From an uncultured Burkholderiales bacterium (GTDB lineage Bacteria > Pseudomonadota > Gammaproteobacteria > Burkholderiales > Burkholderiaceae_C), in the NCBI GenBank assembly GCA_903861115.1, contig CAIOTD010000130.1:1-39680 (forward strand): a stretch of 39,680 bases of DNA, read 5' to 3'. Each line of letters opens with the position of its first letter. Positions within the stretch are counted from its first letter, which is position 1. The notes under the pieces were generated by a model. The model was given only the letters and a program-made list of their open reading frames with translations. It was not told where the DNA came from and made no database searches. The translations under genes and the position numbers were made by a program. Positions 1-8,866 of this stretch are shown here, in pieces.

Positions 1-1701
1 ATGAAAATTAAAAAATCAATTAAAGTAAATTTTTTATTGAGTTTAATGATGGGCGTTGTTGCTATGGGCGCAAGTGCGCAGACAACTCAAGATTTGCTCA
101 ATGATGGAAAAACATCGGGTGATGTGCTCGTATACGGCATGGGTTACAACGCTCAGCGCTTTAGTCCTCTGAATAAAATCAACAAGTCCAACGTCAAAAA
201 GTTGGTGCCCATTTGGTCTTATTCCATGAACGACATGAGGGGGGCTGAGTCCTTTCCAGTCATTCGCGATGGCGTTATTTACGCGACCACACACAACTCA
301 ACATCGGCTGTCGATGCTTTGACCGGAAAACCCATTTGGCGCGTATCGCATGATTATCCGCCAGAGACGCTTCGTGTGGTCTGCTGTGGTATTGTGAACA
401 GAGGGGCTGCAATTTATGAGGGCAAACTCATTCGCTCTTTGATGAACAATGTGACGATTGCGCTTGATGCCAAAACAGGCAAAGAAATATGGAGAACGGC
501 TTCTCCAGCGCCCGCAACCATAGAAAATGGTTATGCCATGACGGGTGCGCCCTTGGTGGTTGGAGGGGTTGCAATTATTGGTGTTGCCGGCGCAGAGTAC
601 GGCCACAGAGGTTTCATCGAAGGCTACGATGCCAATACAGGACAGCATTTATGGAGGCATTACAACGTGCCTGCCGCCGGTGAAAAGGGATCTGAGACTT
701 GGGACAAAGACTCCAACGTCACGGGCGGCGGCAGCTCGTGGGTCACGGGTAGTTACGATCCAGAGTTGGACTTGGTTTATTGGGGAACGGGTAACCCCTC
801 TCCTTGGAATCCAAGAGGGCGCAAGGGCGACAATCTCTACACCAATTCAATCATTGCCATCAAACCCAAAACAGGTGAAATGGTTTGGCACTATCAAACA
901 TCACCCAATGATCCCTTTGATTACGATGCAGTACAAACACCGATCCAGGCGACTTTGAAGATCAATGGCAAGCCCCAAAAAGTTGTGATGCAGGCCAATC
1001 GAAGTGGATTTTTATATGTATTGGATGCTGCAACGGGCAAGTTGATCGCAGCCAACCCATTTGAGAAAGTCAATTGGGCCGATGGCATTGACTTGAAAAC
1101 CGGCCGCCCCAATTACACCGATGTGTTCAATGGTGCAGTGGCGGGTCGAAATGTGACGGTGTGGCCCTCTACTTCCGGTGGCATCAATTGGCAACACGTT
1201 GCTTTTAGCCCCGTGACGCAAAAGTTGTACATGAACACATTGCACATCGGTATGACGTATCAGGCTCCAGAGCCTGAGCAATTCACGGCTGGAAAGCCTT
1301 CGGGTCCTGGCACGGTCAAAAGAACCACGGTTCTTGATGATCCCAATGTCAGAGGCTATTTAAAAGCGGTGGACCCTTTGACCGGTAAATCTTCATGGGA
1401 AGTGCCTTTTAAGAGCCCCAACTGGTCTTCTACGCTGGTGACGCAATCCAACTTGGTGTTCACCGGTGTGATGACCGGTGAGTTCCAAGCGTACGACGCC
1501 AACAATGGCAAATTGCTTTGGAGTTTCCAAACCAATTCAGGCATGTTGTCCCAGCCAGTGACCTGGGAGAAAAATGGTCGCCAATACGTCACGGTCCTAA
1601 GTGGCATTGGTGGTGTTTATGCGCTTAGAGCCGGCGATCCCAATTTAGAGAAGGTGGCTCCCGGTGCAACACTTTGGACCTTCGCATTGTTTGATAAATA
1701 A
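1..1701 (+). CDS. PQQ-dependent alcohol dehydrogenase, periplasmic, lanthanide-type active site
   Basis: This is a 566-residue quinoprotein of the methanol/ethanol dehydrogenase family, which oxidises alcohols in the periplasm using pyrroloquinoline quinone and passes electrons to a cytochrome c. Residues 1-26 form a signal peptide ending ASA. The vicinal Cys128-Cys129 pair, Trp247 (PQQ stacking) and metal ligands Glu199 and Asn265 are present. The catalytic Asp307 lies in PFDYDAV, and Asp309 two residues later is the extra carboxylate found in lanthanide-dependent XoxF/ExaF enzymes. Repeated beta-propeller W-motifs (for example GKEIW, GKLLW) run along the chain. The ATG is the first base of the window, so its ribosome binding site is unseen; the signal peptide supports this start. 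A small secreted protein and a cytochrome c follow. Family is sure; the alcohol and metal are inferred. Confidence 0.93.
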   Translation: MKIKKSIKVNFLLSLMMGVVAMGASAQTTQDLLNDGKTSGDVLVYGMGYNAQRFSPLNKINKSNVKKLVPIWSYSMNDMRGAESFPVIRDGVIYATTHNSTSAVDALTGKPIWRVSHDYPPETLRVVCCGIVNRGAAIYEGKLIRSLMNNVTIALDAKTGKEIWRTASPAPATIENGYAMTGAPLVVGGVAIIGVAGAEYGHRGFIEGYDANTGQHLWRHYNVPAAGEKGSETWDKDSNVTGGGSSWVTGSYDPELDLVYWGTGNPSPWNPRGRKGDNLYTNSIIAIKPKTGEMVWHYQTSPNDPFDYDAVQTPIQATLKINGKPQKVVMQANRSGFLYVLDAATGKLIAANPFEKVNWADGIDLKTGRPNYTDVFNGAVAGRNVTVWPSTSGGINWQHVAFSPVTQKLYMNTLHIGMTYQAPEPEQFTAGKPSGPGTVKRTTVLDDPNVRGYLKAVDPLTGKSSWEVPFKSPNWSSTLVTQSNLVFTGVMTGEFQAYDANNGKLLWSFQTNSGMLSQPVTWEKNGRQYVTVLSGIGGVYALRAGDPNLEKVAPGATLWTFALFDK

Positions 1702-1713
1702 AGATTGATGGCG

Positions 1714-1752
1714 CCCCCTTTGCTTTGAGATTTCTTGGCTCAGGGGGTTTTT
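1714..1752 (+). terminator. Probable rho-independent terminator after the PQQ dehydrogenase
   Basis: CCCCCT (1714-1719) pairs with AGGGGG (1742-1747) and is followed by TTTTT. A second TGAG/CTCA pairing lies inside the long loop. It sits just after the dehydrogenase stop and could make expression of the two following small genes partial or separate. Confidence 0.55.
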
Positions 1753-1826
1753 AGCTGAGGGGTTGAATAGATGTCCAACTTCTATTGACGGAAGCTTGGA
1801 CATTTTTTTTGAAAGTCTTCAGATTG

Positions 1827-2129
1827 ATGAGCACACGTTTATTAAAAATGAGTTTGAATTATTTAAAAGGCGCAGTGTTAAGCGCGTCATTCTTGGGTTG
1901 TGCATGGTCTGCAACCTGCAGTTTTGAGCCCGTTAAGAAAGAGATTGATTTCATCACGGATGCAAAAACGCAGCAGGGGCAAGCCTACAGTCAAAAAGTT
2001 CACGAAGGATGGGATTCGGTCAAAGTGTTGAGCGACATGAGTTCAGCAGATATGAAAAAATCTATTGACGTTTGTCGCTTCGAAGTAGCAGAATATTTAA
2101 CAAAATTGGGCTTTGCGCCCGCGCATTAA
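1827..2129 (+). CDS. Small secreted protein of unknown function
   Basis: I do not recognise this family. The reading frame gives about 100 residues with a hydrophobic signal peptide (roughly residues 8-29, ending WSA). The mature protein is about 71 residues, mostly charged and apparently helical, with two cysteines (31 and 83) that could form a disulfide in the periplasm. The start is uncertain: ATG at 1827 or 1848 would both work and neither has a strong Shine-Dalgarno sequence. It lies between a PQQ alcohol dehydrogenase and a cytochrome c, 11 bases before the latter, so it may be an accessory factor of that respiratory module. That role is inference from position only. Confidence 0.6.
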   Translation: MSTRLLKMSLNYLKGAVLSASFLGCAWSATCSFEPVKKEIDFITDAKTQQGQAYSQKVHEGWDSVKVLSDMSSADMKKSIDVCRFEVAEYLTKLGFAPAH

Positions 2130-2140
2130 AAAAGTAAGAA

Positions 2141-2455
2141 ATGAAAAAGAATATTTTATGGGCTCTTGGAGCCGTAGCGTTTGCTTTGGCGATGCCCTCG
2201 TTGGCCCAAGACGACGCCAAGGCAGAAATGGGCGAGAAAATCTACACAACCTATTGCTACACATGTCATGGCGAGAACTTGGTCAATTCAGGACAAAGTT
2301 TTGACCTGCGGAAACTGAAAGTGACCGAGCGCCCAAGATTTGAGAACTCTGTCCAAAACGGCAAGGGTCAAATGCCGCCTTGGAAGGGTGTGATCACAGA
2401 AAAAGACATGGACTTTATCTGGGCCTACATTCGAACGAAAGCGAACGACCGCTAA
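2141..2455 (+). CDS. Class I c-type cytochrome, likely electron acceptor of the PQQ dehydrogenase
   Basis: This is a 104-residue protein with a signal peptide ending near SLA (residue 22) and one haem-binding CYTCH motif (Cys39, Cys42, His43). Met78 in GQMPPW is the likely distal haem ligand. The mature protein of about 80 residues is the size of a minimal soluble class I cytochrome. Cytochromes of this kind commonly take electrons from periplasmic quinoprotein dehydrogenases, and the dehydrogenase gene lies upstream on the same strand. The gene ends only 13 bases from the end of the convergent ppsA, with no obvious terminator between them. Haem binding is certain from the motif; the redox partner is inferred. 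Confidence 0.9.
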   Translation: MKKNILWALGAVAFALAMPSLAQDDAKAEMGEKIYTTYCYTCHGENLVNSGQSFDLRKLKVTERPRFENSVQNGKGQMPPWKGVITEKDMDFIWAYIRTKANDR

Positions 2456-2468
2456 ATCTTTGGAGGGC

Positions 2469-4874
2469 TTAAGTTTTTTGATGCTTGGCAATGTCTTGCC
2501 AAGTGCTCACAACGCTGTCTGGATTGAGGGAGATGGAGCTGATGTTGGCGTCTACCAACCACTGGGCGAAATCGGGGTGATCGCTGGGGCCTTGGCCACA
2601 GATGCCCACATATTTACCGTGCTTGAGACAGGCATTGATGGCTTGCTTTAGCAGGGCTTTGACCGCTGGATCTCTTTCGTCAAAGTCGGCTGCTAGCAAG
2701 GCCAAGCCAGAATCTCGGTCAAGTCCAAGTGTGAGTTGCGTAAGATCATTGGATCCAATTGAAAAGCCATCAAAATACTCAAGGAAGTCTTCGGCAAGAA
2801 TGGCATTGCTTGGGACTTCGCACATCATGATGATTTTTAAATCATTGACACCTCTTTCGAGTCCATTTTCAGCAAGCAGTTCTATGACTCGCTTGGCTTG
2901 ATTCAAGGTGCGAACAAAGGGAACCATCACTTGTACATTGGTGAGTCCCATTTCGTTGCGAACGCGTTTGAGGGCATCACACTCCATGGCAAAAGCTTCG
3001 TTGAAGTCTGCGCTCAAGTACCTGGCTGCGCCCCTAAAGCCGAGCATTGGATTTTCTTCCTCTGGCTCATAGCGACTTCCACCAATGAGTTTGCGGTATT
3101 CATTTGACTTGAAGTCGGACAGTCTAACGATCACCGGCTTGGGCCAAAAGGCGGCCGCAATGGTGGCAACACCTTCGGCCACTTTATCCACATAAAACGC
3201 TTTTGGGGATGCGTGACCTCTGGCCACAGATTCAACCGCCTTTTTCAAGTCGGAGTCAATATTGGGATAGTCCAAAATGGCTTTGGGATGGATGCCAATG
3301 TTGTTGTTGATGATGAACTCTAAACGAGCCAGACCAACGCCTTCGTTGGGCAATTGGCAAAAGTCAAAGGCCAAATGCGGGTTGCCCACATTCATCATGA
3401 TTTTGGTTTTGATCTCAGGCATTTCACCTCGAGTGACTTCAATCACTTCAGTCTCAAGAAGGCCGTCGTAGATCAGGCCTGTATCGCCTTCGGCGCAACT
3501 AACGGTCACCAAAGCGCCTTCAGTCAACACGTCTGTTGCATTGCCGCATCCAACGACTGCGGGAATCCCGAGCTCTCTGGCTATGATGGCCGCGTGGCAA
3601 GTACGTCCCCCCCGATTGGTCACAATGGCACTGGCTCTTTTCATGACCGGCTCCCAATTGGGGTCTGTCATATCCGTCACGAGGACATCACCCGCTTGCA
3701 CGCGATCCATTTCTGAGATGTGTTGAACCAAGCGCACGGGACCCGCACCAATTTTTTGACCAATTGCACGCCCTTCGGCCAAGATGGCGCTTGAGCCATG
3801 GAGCTTGTAGCGCTGTTCAATTTGACCTTTTTGTTGGCTTTTGACGGTCTCCGGTCTGGCTTGCAAGATGAACAATTCACCTGTTTTGCCGTCCTTGCCC
3901 CACTCGATATCCATGGGGCGCGCGTAATGTTTTTCGATGGCCAGTGCGTAAGTGGCCAACTCTTGCACTTCGTGGTCTTCCAAAGAGTAGCGGTTTCGCA
4001 ATTCAGTTGGAACGTCAATGGTTTTGACCAATTTGCCTGAAGCTTTGGTCTCCTCGGGCGAGCAAAAAATCATTTGTTGAAGTTTTGATCCCAATGTTTT
4101 TCTGATGATGGCCTTGTGACCGGCTTGGAGCATAGGTTTGTGCACATAAAACTCATCAGGGTTGACGGCACCTTGGACAACTGTTTCTCCCAAGCCTAGG
4201 CTAGAGGTGATAAAAACAATGTCTTCAAAGCCTGACTCTGTGTCGAGCGTAAACATAACACCCGCTGCACCTAAATCGGACCGGACCATTCTTTGTACAC
4301 CCGCTGAAAGAGCAACGCTTTCATGATCAAAACCTTTGTGGACTCGGTAACTGATGGCGCGATCGTTGTACAGCGAGGCAAAGACTTCCTTCATCTTCAA
4401 AAGGATGTTGTCAATGCCAGATACATTTAAAAAAGTTTCTTGTTGACCTGCAAATGACGCATCTGGTAAGTCTTCGGCTGTGGCTGAAGAGCGAACGGCA
4501 TAAGAGGCCGCCGCCTGGGCGTTGGCGTCAAGTTTTTGATAAGCCTCGTGAATGGCTTTTTCAAGATCTTTGGGAAAAGGTTGGAGCTCAATCCATTGGC
4601 GAATTTCATGACCCGCTTGGGCCAAAGCATTGACGTCTTCGATGTCGAGTGCTTTGAGTCGATTTTGGATGCGTTGATCCAAGTCTTGGTGTTTTAAAAA
4701 AGCCCTGAATGCAAAGGCTGTGGTTGCAAATCCGGTTGGCACTCGAACGCCATTGGGCAGCTGAGAGATCATCTCTCCAAGACTTGCGTTTTTCCCTCCC
4801 ACCGATTCCACATCGGTCATTCTTAAATTCTCAAACGGAACCACTAAGTCGGTTGCAGCAAAAAGGGCGGACAT
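2469..4874 (-). CDS. ppsA: Phosphoenolpyruvate synthase
   Basis: This 801-residue enzyme converts pyruvate, ATP and water to phosphoenolpyruvate, AMP and phosphate, the entry step of gluconeogenesis from pyruvate. The N-terminal pyruvate/ATP-binding domain begins with [11 protein letters not shown]. The phosphohistidine domain contains [10 protein letters not shown] with catalytic His427. The C-terminal TIM-barrel PEP-binding domain contains [17 protein letters not shown] and the catalytic Cys in [12 protein letters not shown]. Length is normal. A clear AGGAG lies 9 bases before the ATG on the minus strand. It is divergent from ppsR, whose product controls it by phosphorylation, so the pair forms a complete regulatory unit. 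Confidence 0.98.
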   Translation of the reverse strand: MSALFAATDLVVPFENLRMTDVESVGGKNASLGEMISQLPNGVRVPTGFATTAFAFRAFLKHQDLDQRIQNRLKALDIEDVNALAQAGHEIRQWIELQPFPKDLEKAIHEAYQKLDANAQAAASYAVRSSATAEDLPDASFAGQQETFLNVSGIDNILLKMKEVFASLYNDRAISYRVHKGFDHESVALSAGVQRMVRSDLGAAGVMFTLDTESGFEDIVFITSSLGLGETVVQGAVNPDEFYVHKPMLQAGHKAIIRKTLGSKLQQMIFCSPEETKASGKLVKTIDVPTELRNRYSLEDHEVQELATYALAIEKHYARPMDIEWGKDGKTGELFILQARPETVKSQQKGQIEQRYKLHGSSAILAEGRAIGQKIGAGPVRLVQHISEMDRVQAGDVLVTDMTDPNWEPVMKRASAIVTNRGGRTCHAAIIARELGIPAVVGCGNATDVLTEGALVTVSCAEGDTGLIYDGLLETEVIEVTRGEMPEIKTKIMMNVGNPHLAFDFCQLPNEGVGLARLEFIINNNIGIHPKAILDYPNIDSDLKKAVESVARGHASPKAFYVDKVAEGVATIAAAFWPKPVIVRLSDFKSNEYRKLIGGSRYEPEEENPMLGFRGAARYLSADFNEAFAMECDALKRVRNEMGLTNVQVMVPFVRTLNQAKRVIELLAENGLERGVNDLKIIMMCEVPSNAILAEDFLEYFDGFSIGSNDLTQLTLGLDRDSGLALLAADFDERDPAVKALLKQAINACLKHGKYVGICGQGPSDHPDFAQWLVDANISSISLNPDSVVSTWQDIAKHQKT

Positions 4875-4940
4875 GTTCGAAAACTCCTAGAGAGATACAA
4901 ATTTTTGGCGGCTTTTCTTCAAAACTGAAGGTCAGAATCG

Positions 4941-4959
4941 GTGAAATATAGGGTTTCAC
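4941..4959. promoter_or_regulatory. Inverted repeat in the ppsA-ppsR divergent region
   Basis: GTGAAA and TTTCAC are separated by 7 bases. On the minus strand the repeat contains TATATT, a possible -10 box for ppsA, about 65 bases before its start codon. It could be an operator for one or both genes. No regulator is identified. Confidence 0.3.
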
Positions 4960-5047
4960 TGGATAATGGTCCTTATTTTAGGGGGGTCCAAGCCAATATA
5001 GGTGCATATGGCCCATCTTATTTTCAAGTTCCATTAGAAAGAAGACG

Positions 5048-5869
5048 ATGACCCACCGAAGTGTGTTTTTTATATCCGACGGAACTGGCATCACGGCTGA
5101 AACCTTTGGCAACGCCATTTTGGCTCAATTTGAATTCAAGCCCAGACATGTCCGCTTGCCCTTTATTGACACCGTTGACAAGGCGCATCAAGCGGTCCGT
5201 CAAATCAACCACACGGCAGACATTGAGGGGCAAAAGCCCATTGTCTTCACAACGCTGGTGGACATGGAGGTCCTCGGGGTGATCAAGGCGAGCTGTCAAG
5301 GCATGTTGCTGGACATGTTCAGTACCTTTGTCAACCCATTGGAAGAGGAGCTCGGCATCAAGTCCCACCACCGAGTGGGCAGGTTTTCCGATGTAAGTAA
5401 AAGCCAACAGTACCACGATCGCATTGAAGCCATCAATTACAGTCTGGCGCACGACGATGGGCAGATCAACCGCGATTTGTCCTTGGCAGATGTGATTTTG
5501 GTTGGGGTCAGCCGCAGTGGTAAAACCCCAACCAGTCTTTATCTGGCCATGCAGCATGGATTGAAGGCCGCCAATTACCCCTTGATACCGGAGGATTTTG
5601 AGCGCAAGCAGTTGCCGCCAGCCTTGAAGGCGCACATTTCAAAGGTTTTTGGACTTACCATCCATCCAGAACGGCTCAGTGAAATCAGGCACGAAAGACG
5701 TCCAGGCTCGAAGTATGCCGACTTGGTGAATTGTCGCATGGAGGTTGCTCAGGCAGAATCCATGATGAGGCGCGAAGGCATCAGGTGGCTGTCTACAACC
5801 ACCAAAAGCATTGAGGAGATAGCGACCACCATTTTGCAAGAAATCAGGCCGCAGTCTTTGACCTACTGA
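5048..5869 (+). CDS. ppsR: PEP synthase regulatory protein (bifunctional kinase/pyrophosphorylase)
   Basis: This 273-residue DUF299-family protein inactivates PEP synthase by ADP-dependent phosphorylation of a threonine and reactivates it by phosphate-dependent dephosphorylation. The N-terminus carries the family signature FISDGTGITAETFG. A P-loop-like GVSRSGKT spans residues 153-160, and the following TPTSLYLA is typical. Length matches the family. The start at 5048 is preceded by a purine-rich AGAAAGAAG. It is divergent from its target ppsA across a 173-base gap. A long open frame on the opposite strand is only its shadow. Confidence 0.97.
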   Translation: MTHRSVFFISDGTGITAETFGNAILAQFEFKPRHVRLPFIDTVDKAHQAVRQINHTADIEGQKPIVFTTLVDMEVLGVIKASCQGMLLDMFSTFVNPLEEELGIKSHHRVGRFSDVSKSQQYHDRIEAINYSLAHDDGQINRDLSLADVILVGVSRSGKTPTSLYLAMQHGLKAANYPLIPEDFERKQLPPALKAHISKVFGLTIHPERLSEIRHERRPGSKYADLVNCRMEVAQAESMMRREGIRWLSTTTKSIEEIATTILQEIRPQSLTY

Positions 5870-5880
5870 GTGTGAGAGGG

Positions 5881-5909
5881 GACAAAAGCCATGGCGGATG
5901 GCTTTTGTC
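5881..5909 (+). terminator. Perfect hairpin after ppsR, terminator-like but without a U tail
   Basis: GACAAAAGCCAT (5881-5892) pairs perfectly over 12 bases with ATGGCTTTTGTC (5898-5909) around a GGCGG loop. No run of T follows, although TTTT lies within the 3-prime arm. It sits 11 bases after the ppsR stop. It could be a terminator or a transcript-stabilising hairpin. Confidence 0.5.
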
Positions 5910-5966
5910 TGTGCGATCAGTCCCTGCTTCTAAATGTTAGGCTTAGAGACTTGGATCCGCCGCCCA

Positions 5967-6374
5967 TCAAAGCCCAATCGCAGCAATGCCGGCTTTGGCA
6001 ATCAATGCATCGTCGCTGGATTTAACGCCACTCACGCCCACCGCTCCAATGACTTGGCCCTCGGACACAATGGGGACGCCGCCTTCGAGCAAGCCTTTAA
6101 GGTCTGGGGCACTCAAGAATGAGAAGCGCCCACCGTTGATGACTTCCTCATAGGCCTTTGATTCTCTGCGACCCAAGGCCGCCGTGTTCGCTTTTGCAGG
6201 CGCCATGTGGGATGTCATGGGGGCGGCGCCATCAAGTCTTTGCAACCAAAGCAAATGGCCTCCATCATCGACAATCGCGATGCTCACGGCCCAATTGTTT
6301 TTAATGGCTTCTGCCTCAGCTGCGGCAGCAATTTTTTTGACATCGGCAAGTTCTAAGACGTGTTTGTTTTTCAT
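5967..6374 (-). CDS. GlcG/HbpS-family haem-binding-like protein
   Basis: This 135-residue protein belongs to the GlcG/HbpS (DUF336) family, small alpha/beta proteins found beside glycolate genes, haem-sensing systems and many catabolic clusters. The biochemical role is unclear for most members. Typical sequences are AIVDDGGHLLWLQRLDGA near the N-terminus and GGVPIVSEGQVIGAVGVSG near the C-terminus. I chose the internal ATG at 6374 because upstream residues do not match the family and the known N-terminus begins close to MKNKHVLEL. There is no signal peptide with this start, so it is probably cytoplasmic. It stands alone between ppsR and the YccA gene. Confidence 0.85.
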   Translation of the reverse strand: MKNKHVLELADVKKIAAAAEAEAIKNNWAVSIAIVDDGGHLLWLQRLDGAAPMTSHMAPAKANTAALGRRESKAYEEVINGGRFSFLSAPDLKGLLEGGVPIVSEGQVIGAVGVSGVKSSDDALIAKAGIAAIGL

Positions 6375-6591
6375 TTTTCGTGATCTTTTTAAAAAGTAAA
6401 CGGGTTGAAAATACCCAATTTTCTTAGGGGTATTGGTGTTCAAAGCCTTAAGACTTTAGACAATTTGAGTGTAATAGAGGAACAAAGGGTCTTTTGAATG
6501 TTTTTTTATAGAATAAAACCCTAAAAACTGGTGCTAAAAAGAGGGGAAAGTACCTAAGTCATTGAATGACTGCATTTAATTTACATTTTGG

Positions 6592-6619
6592 CTTGAAATT
6601 CTCTAGAATTACCTCATCT
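6592..6619 (+). promoter_or_regulatory. Candidate sigma-32 (heat-shock) promoter for the YccA-family gene
   Basis: CTTGAA (6592-6597), 14 bases, then CCTCATCT (6612-6619) matches the sigma-32 pattern CTTGAA-N13-17-CCCCATNT with one mismatch. The start of transcription would fall near 6625, giving a leader of about 23 bases before the TTG start. The same two hexamers at the same spacing precede clpB in this window. Confidence 0.6.
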
Positions 6620-6647
6620 ACTTTGTAGTAACTTTTGGGAGACGCAA

Positions 6648-7340
6648 TTGAACGACAACCTGCAATCACTGGACTATCAATTTTTAAACACCTCGATGGT
6701 GGATAGGAATCGTGTATTGAGAAACACGTATTGGTTATTGGCCATCAGCATGGTACCCACTGTGTTGGGCGCTTGGCTGGGGGTTGCAACTGGTTTGAGC
6801 TATGCCCTGTCTGGTGGACTGGGGTTGGTGGTTTTTTTGGTGGGTGCGTTTGGTTTTATTTACGCCATTGAGCGAACCAAAAACTCCGCTGCTGGTGTAC
6901 CCGTGCTATTGGCCTTCACTTTCTTTATGGGCATCATGCTTTCACGCTTGATCGCCATGGTCTTGGGGTTTAGAAATGGCACCGAGCTGGTCATGACCGC
7001 TTTTGGGGGAACCGCTGGTGTATTTTTCATGATGGCCTCCTTGTCCACCGTCATCAAGCGTGATTTAAGTGGCATGGCCAAGTGGCTTTATGTGGGCGCC
7101 ATTGTTTTGATGGTCGGGAGTTTGATCAATGTTTTTGTCGGCTCTAGTGCTGGCATGATGGCCATCTCAATGCTCTCGATTGCAATTTTTAGTGCTTACA
7201 TGCTTTACGATATCAAAGAGATCATCGACGGTGGAGAGACCAACTACATCAGCGCGACTTTGAGTTTGTATTTGGACATCATCAATGTCTTTCAAAGTTT
7301 ATTGGCTTTGCTGGGTATTTTCGGTGGCGAAAAAGACTAA
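6648..7340 (+). CDS. Bax inhibitor-1/YccA family inner-membrane protein
   Basis: This 230-residue integral membrane protein has about seven hydrophobic segments, beginning with NTYWLLAISMVPTVLGAWLG. It carries the family's late signature (SIAIFSAYMLYDIKEIIDGG) and a C-terminal segment ending in LLALLGIFGG. E. coli YccA interacts with and inhibits the membrane protease FtsH; that role here is by homology. The start codon is TTG at 6648 with GGGAG about 7 bases upstream, and the next ATG would remove a conserved N-terminal stretch. A sigma-32-like promoter lies directly upstream and a strong terminator directly downstream, so it is transcribed alone. Confidence 0.92.
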   Translation: MNDNLQSLDYQFLNTSMVDRNRVLRNTYWLLAISMVPTVLGAWLGVATGLSYALSGGLGLVVFLVGAFGFIYAIERTKNSAAGVPVLLAFTFFMGIMLSRLIAMVLGFRNGTELVMTAFGGTAGVFFMMASLSTVIKRDLSGMAKWLYVGAIVLMVGSLINVFVGSSAGMMAISMLSIAIFSAYMLYDIKEIIDGGETNYISATLSLYLDIINVFQSLLALLGIFGGEKD

Positions 7341-7365
7341 AAAGTCAAGCCAGTACAAAAGAAGA

Positions 7366-7395
7366 AGAGACCCGTTGACCACGGGTCTTTTTTTT
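7366..7395 (+). terminator. Rho-independent terminator of the YccA-family gene
   Basis: AGACCCGT (7368-7375) and ACGGGTCT (7381-7388) form a perfect 8-base stem with a TGACC loop, followed by a run of seven T. It overlaps the end of the convergent rlmD. The A-rich flank on the other side could give weaker termination on the minus strand. Confidence 0.88.
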
Positions 7396-8866
7396 ATGGG
7401 AGATCAAAAACAGCCATGCTTTCCACGTGCGCTGTGTGCGGAAACATATTGATGATGCCTGCACTTTTGAGTTGGTAGCCTCCTTGAACCAAAACACTGG
7501 CATCTCTTGCCAATGTTGCTGGGTTGCAGCTGACGTAGACAATTCTGCTGGGTGCAGAAAAGTTTGCTGGCGCGTCTTGCATCAATTGAGCAAGCGCTTT
7601 GACCAGTTCGAACGCACCCTCTCTGGGTGGGTCAATCAACCATTTTTGAGCGGACTCTAAGTTGAGGAGTTGTTCTGGGGTGATTTGAAAAAGGTTTTGG
7701 CTTAAAAAAGTCACTGGGCACAAATTGATACCCCTTGAGATACCTTCGCCATTTGAGTCAATGCTGCTTGTCGTTTGATTCAACTCGCAGTTGTCTTTGG
7801 CTCTTTGGACCAATTGGTCGCTGCCTTCTATGCCGATCACCTTTGCAGCCTTGGTGGCCAAGGGGAGCGTAAAGTTACCCAATCCACAGAACCAATCAAT
7901 GACGGTATCGCTTTTTTTGGGCGCAAGGAGTTTGATCGCCTTGCTGACCAAGACTTGATTGATGTAGGGATTGACTTGTGTAAAGTCAGTGGGCCTGTAG
8001 GGCATCACAACCCCAAATTCAGGCAAAGCGTAGGAGAGTGATTTTTCTTGCTCTGGATAATGTGTGGGTGAATCAGGTAAGGTCGCAGGCATCAAATGCA
8101 CGCTATCAATGCCATGCGGTTGGAGCCACCACTGGATCAAATGCTGTGTGCCAAACGCCAAGAGTTTTCTTTGGTCATTCATACTTAAGGGGACCATGTG
8201 TCGCAAGACCATGGCCGTGACTTGGTCACCACAGGCCAATTCGATTTGAGCGCAATGCTCTCGACTTTCAAGCGACTCAATCAATTGTCTGAGCGGCATG
8301 AGCAATGCGCTGACATGCCTGGGCAATATAGGGCATGACTGCATATCGGCCACATAACGGCTCTTTCGCTCATGAAATCCAATGAGCACCATGTTCTTTT
8401 TTCTGACATCTCTGACCGACAAGCGTGCTCGGAAGCGGTAGCCCCAATCGGGTCCTTCGATGGGGCGAGAAATATTTTGCGGCTTGACTTGTCCGATGTG
8501 GGCGAGAAGATCTTCTAGCGCTCTTTGCTTGACCGCGATTTGTGCACTGGGCTCCAAGTGCTGCATCTTACAGCCCCCGCATGAGCCGGTGTGGTAGCCG
8601 GCATGTGGGCAAACGGGCTTGACTCTGGAGTAAGACTCTTTGTAGATCTCTTGCAAGGAGGCCATTTCCCAGTTGTTCTTTTTGCGGTGAACGTTTGGCC
8701 GCACACGCTCAAAGGGGAGGGCGCCGTCAACAAAGACCACTTTACCGTCTTCCTTGTGCCCAATGCCTTTTGCATCCAGATCCATGGATTCAATGTACAG
8801 AGATTTGTCTTCAAAAATGGGAGATTGCAATTCGTTTGACATGGTGGAGGCGGACAAAAAATTCAT
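7394..8866 (-). CDS. rlmD: 23S rRNA (uracil-1939-C5)-methyltransferase
   Basis: This 490-residue RumA/RlmD-family enzyme transfers a methyl group from SAM to U1939 of 23S rRNA. The N-terminal TRAM domain is followed by a [4Fe-4S] cluster site with Cys86, Cys96, Cys99 (CPHAGYHTGSCGGC) and Cys178. The Rossmann methyltransferase fold has WFCGLGNFTLPLA. The catalytic cysteine lies near the C-terminus in IVYVSCNPATLARD. ATG at 8842, eight residues in, is an alternative start; neither start has a clear Shine-Dalgarno sequence. It is the last gene of the surE-pcm-nlpD-rlmD group. The TrmA/RlmC paralogues are less likely because of the cluster and TRAM domain. Confidence 0.95.
   Translation of the reverse strand: MNFLSASTMSNELQSPIFEDKSLYIESMDLDAKGIGHKEDGKVVFVDGALPFERVRPNVHRKKNNWEMASLQEIYKESYSRVKPVCPHAGYHTGSCGGCKMQHLEPSAQIAVKQRALEDLLAHIGQVKPQNISRPIEGPDWGYRFRARLSVRDVRKKNMVLIGFHERKSRYVADMQSCPILPRHVSALLMPLRQLIESLESREHCAQIELACGDQVTAMVLRHMVPLSMNDQRKLLAFGTQHLIQWWLQPHGIDSVHLMPATLPDSPTHYPEQEKSLSYALPEFGVVMPYRPTDFTQVNPYINQVLVSKAIKLLAPKKSDTVIDWFCGLGNFTLPLATKAAKVIGIEGSDQLVQRAKDNCELNQTTSSIDSNGEGISRGINLCPVTFLSQNLFQITPEQLLNLESAQKWLIDPPREGAFELVKALAQLMQDAPANFSAPSRIVYVSCNPATLARDASVLVQGGYQLKSAGIINMFPHTAHVESMAVFDLP

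Noticed and set aside
5024-5635. 203-codon open frame on the minus strand
   Set aside because: It lies antisense across ppsR, whose family match is certain, and its sequence looks like a codon-mirror of ppsR with no domain.
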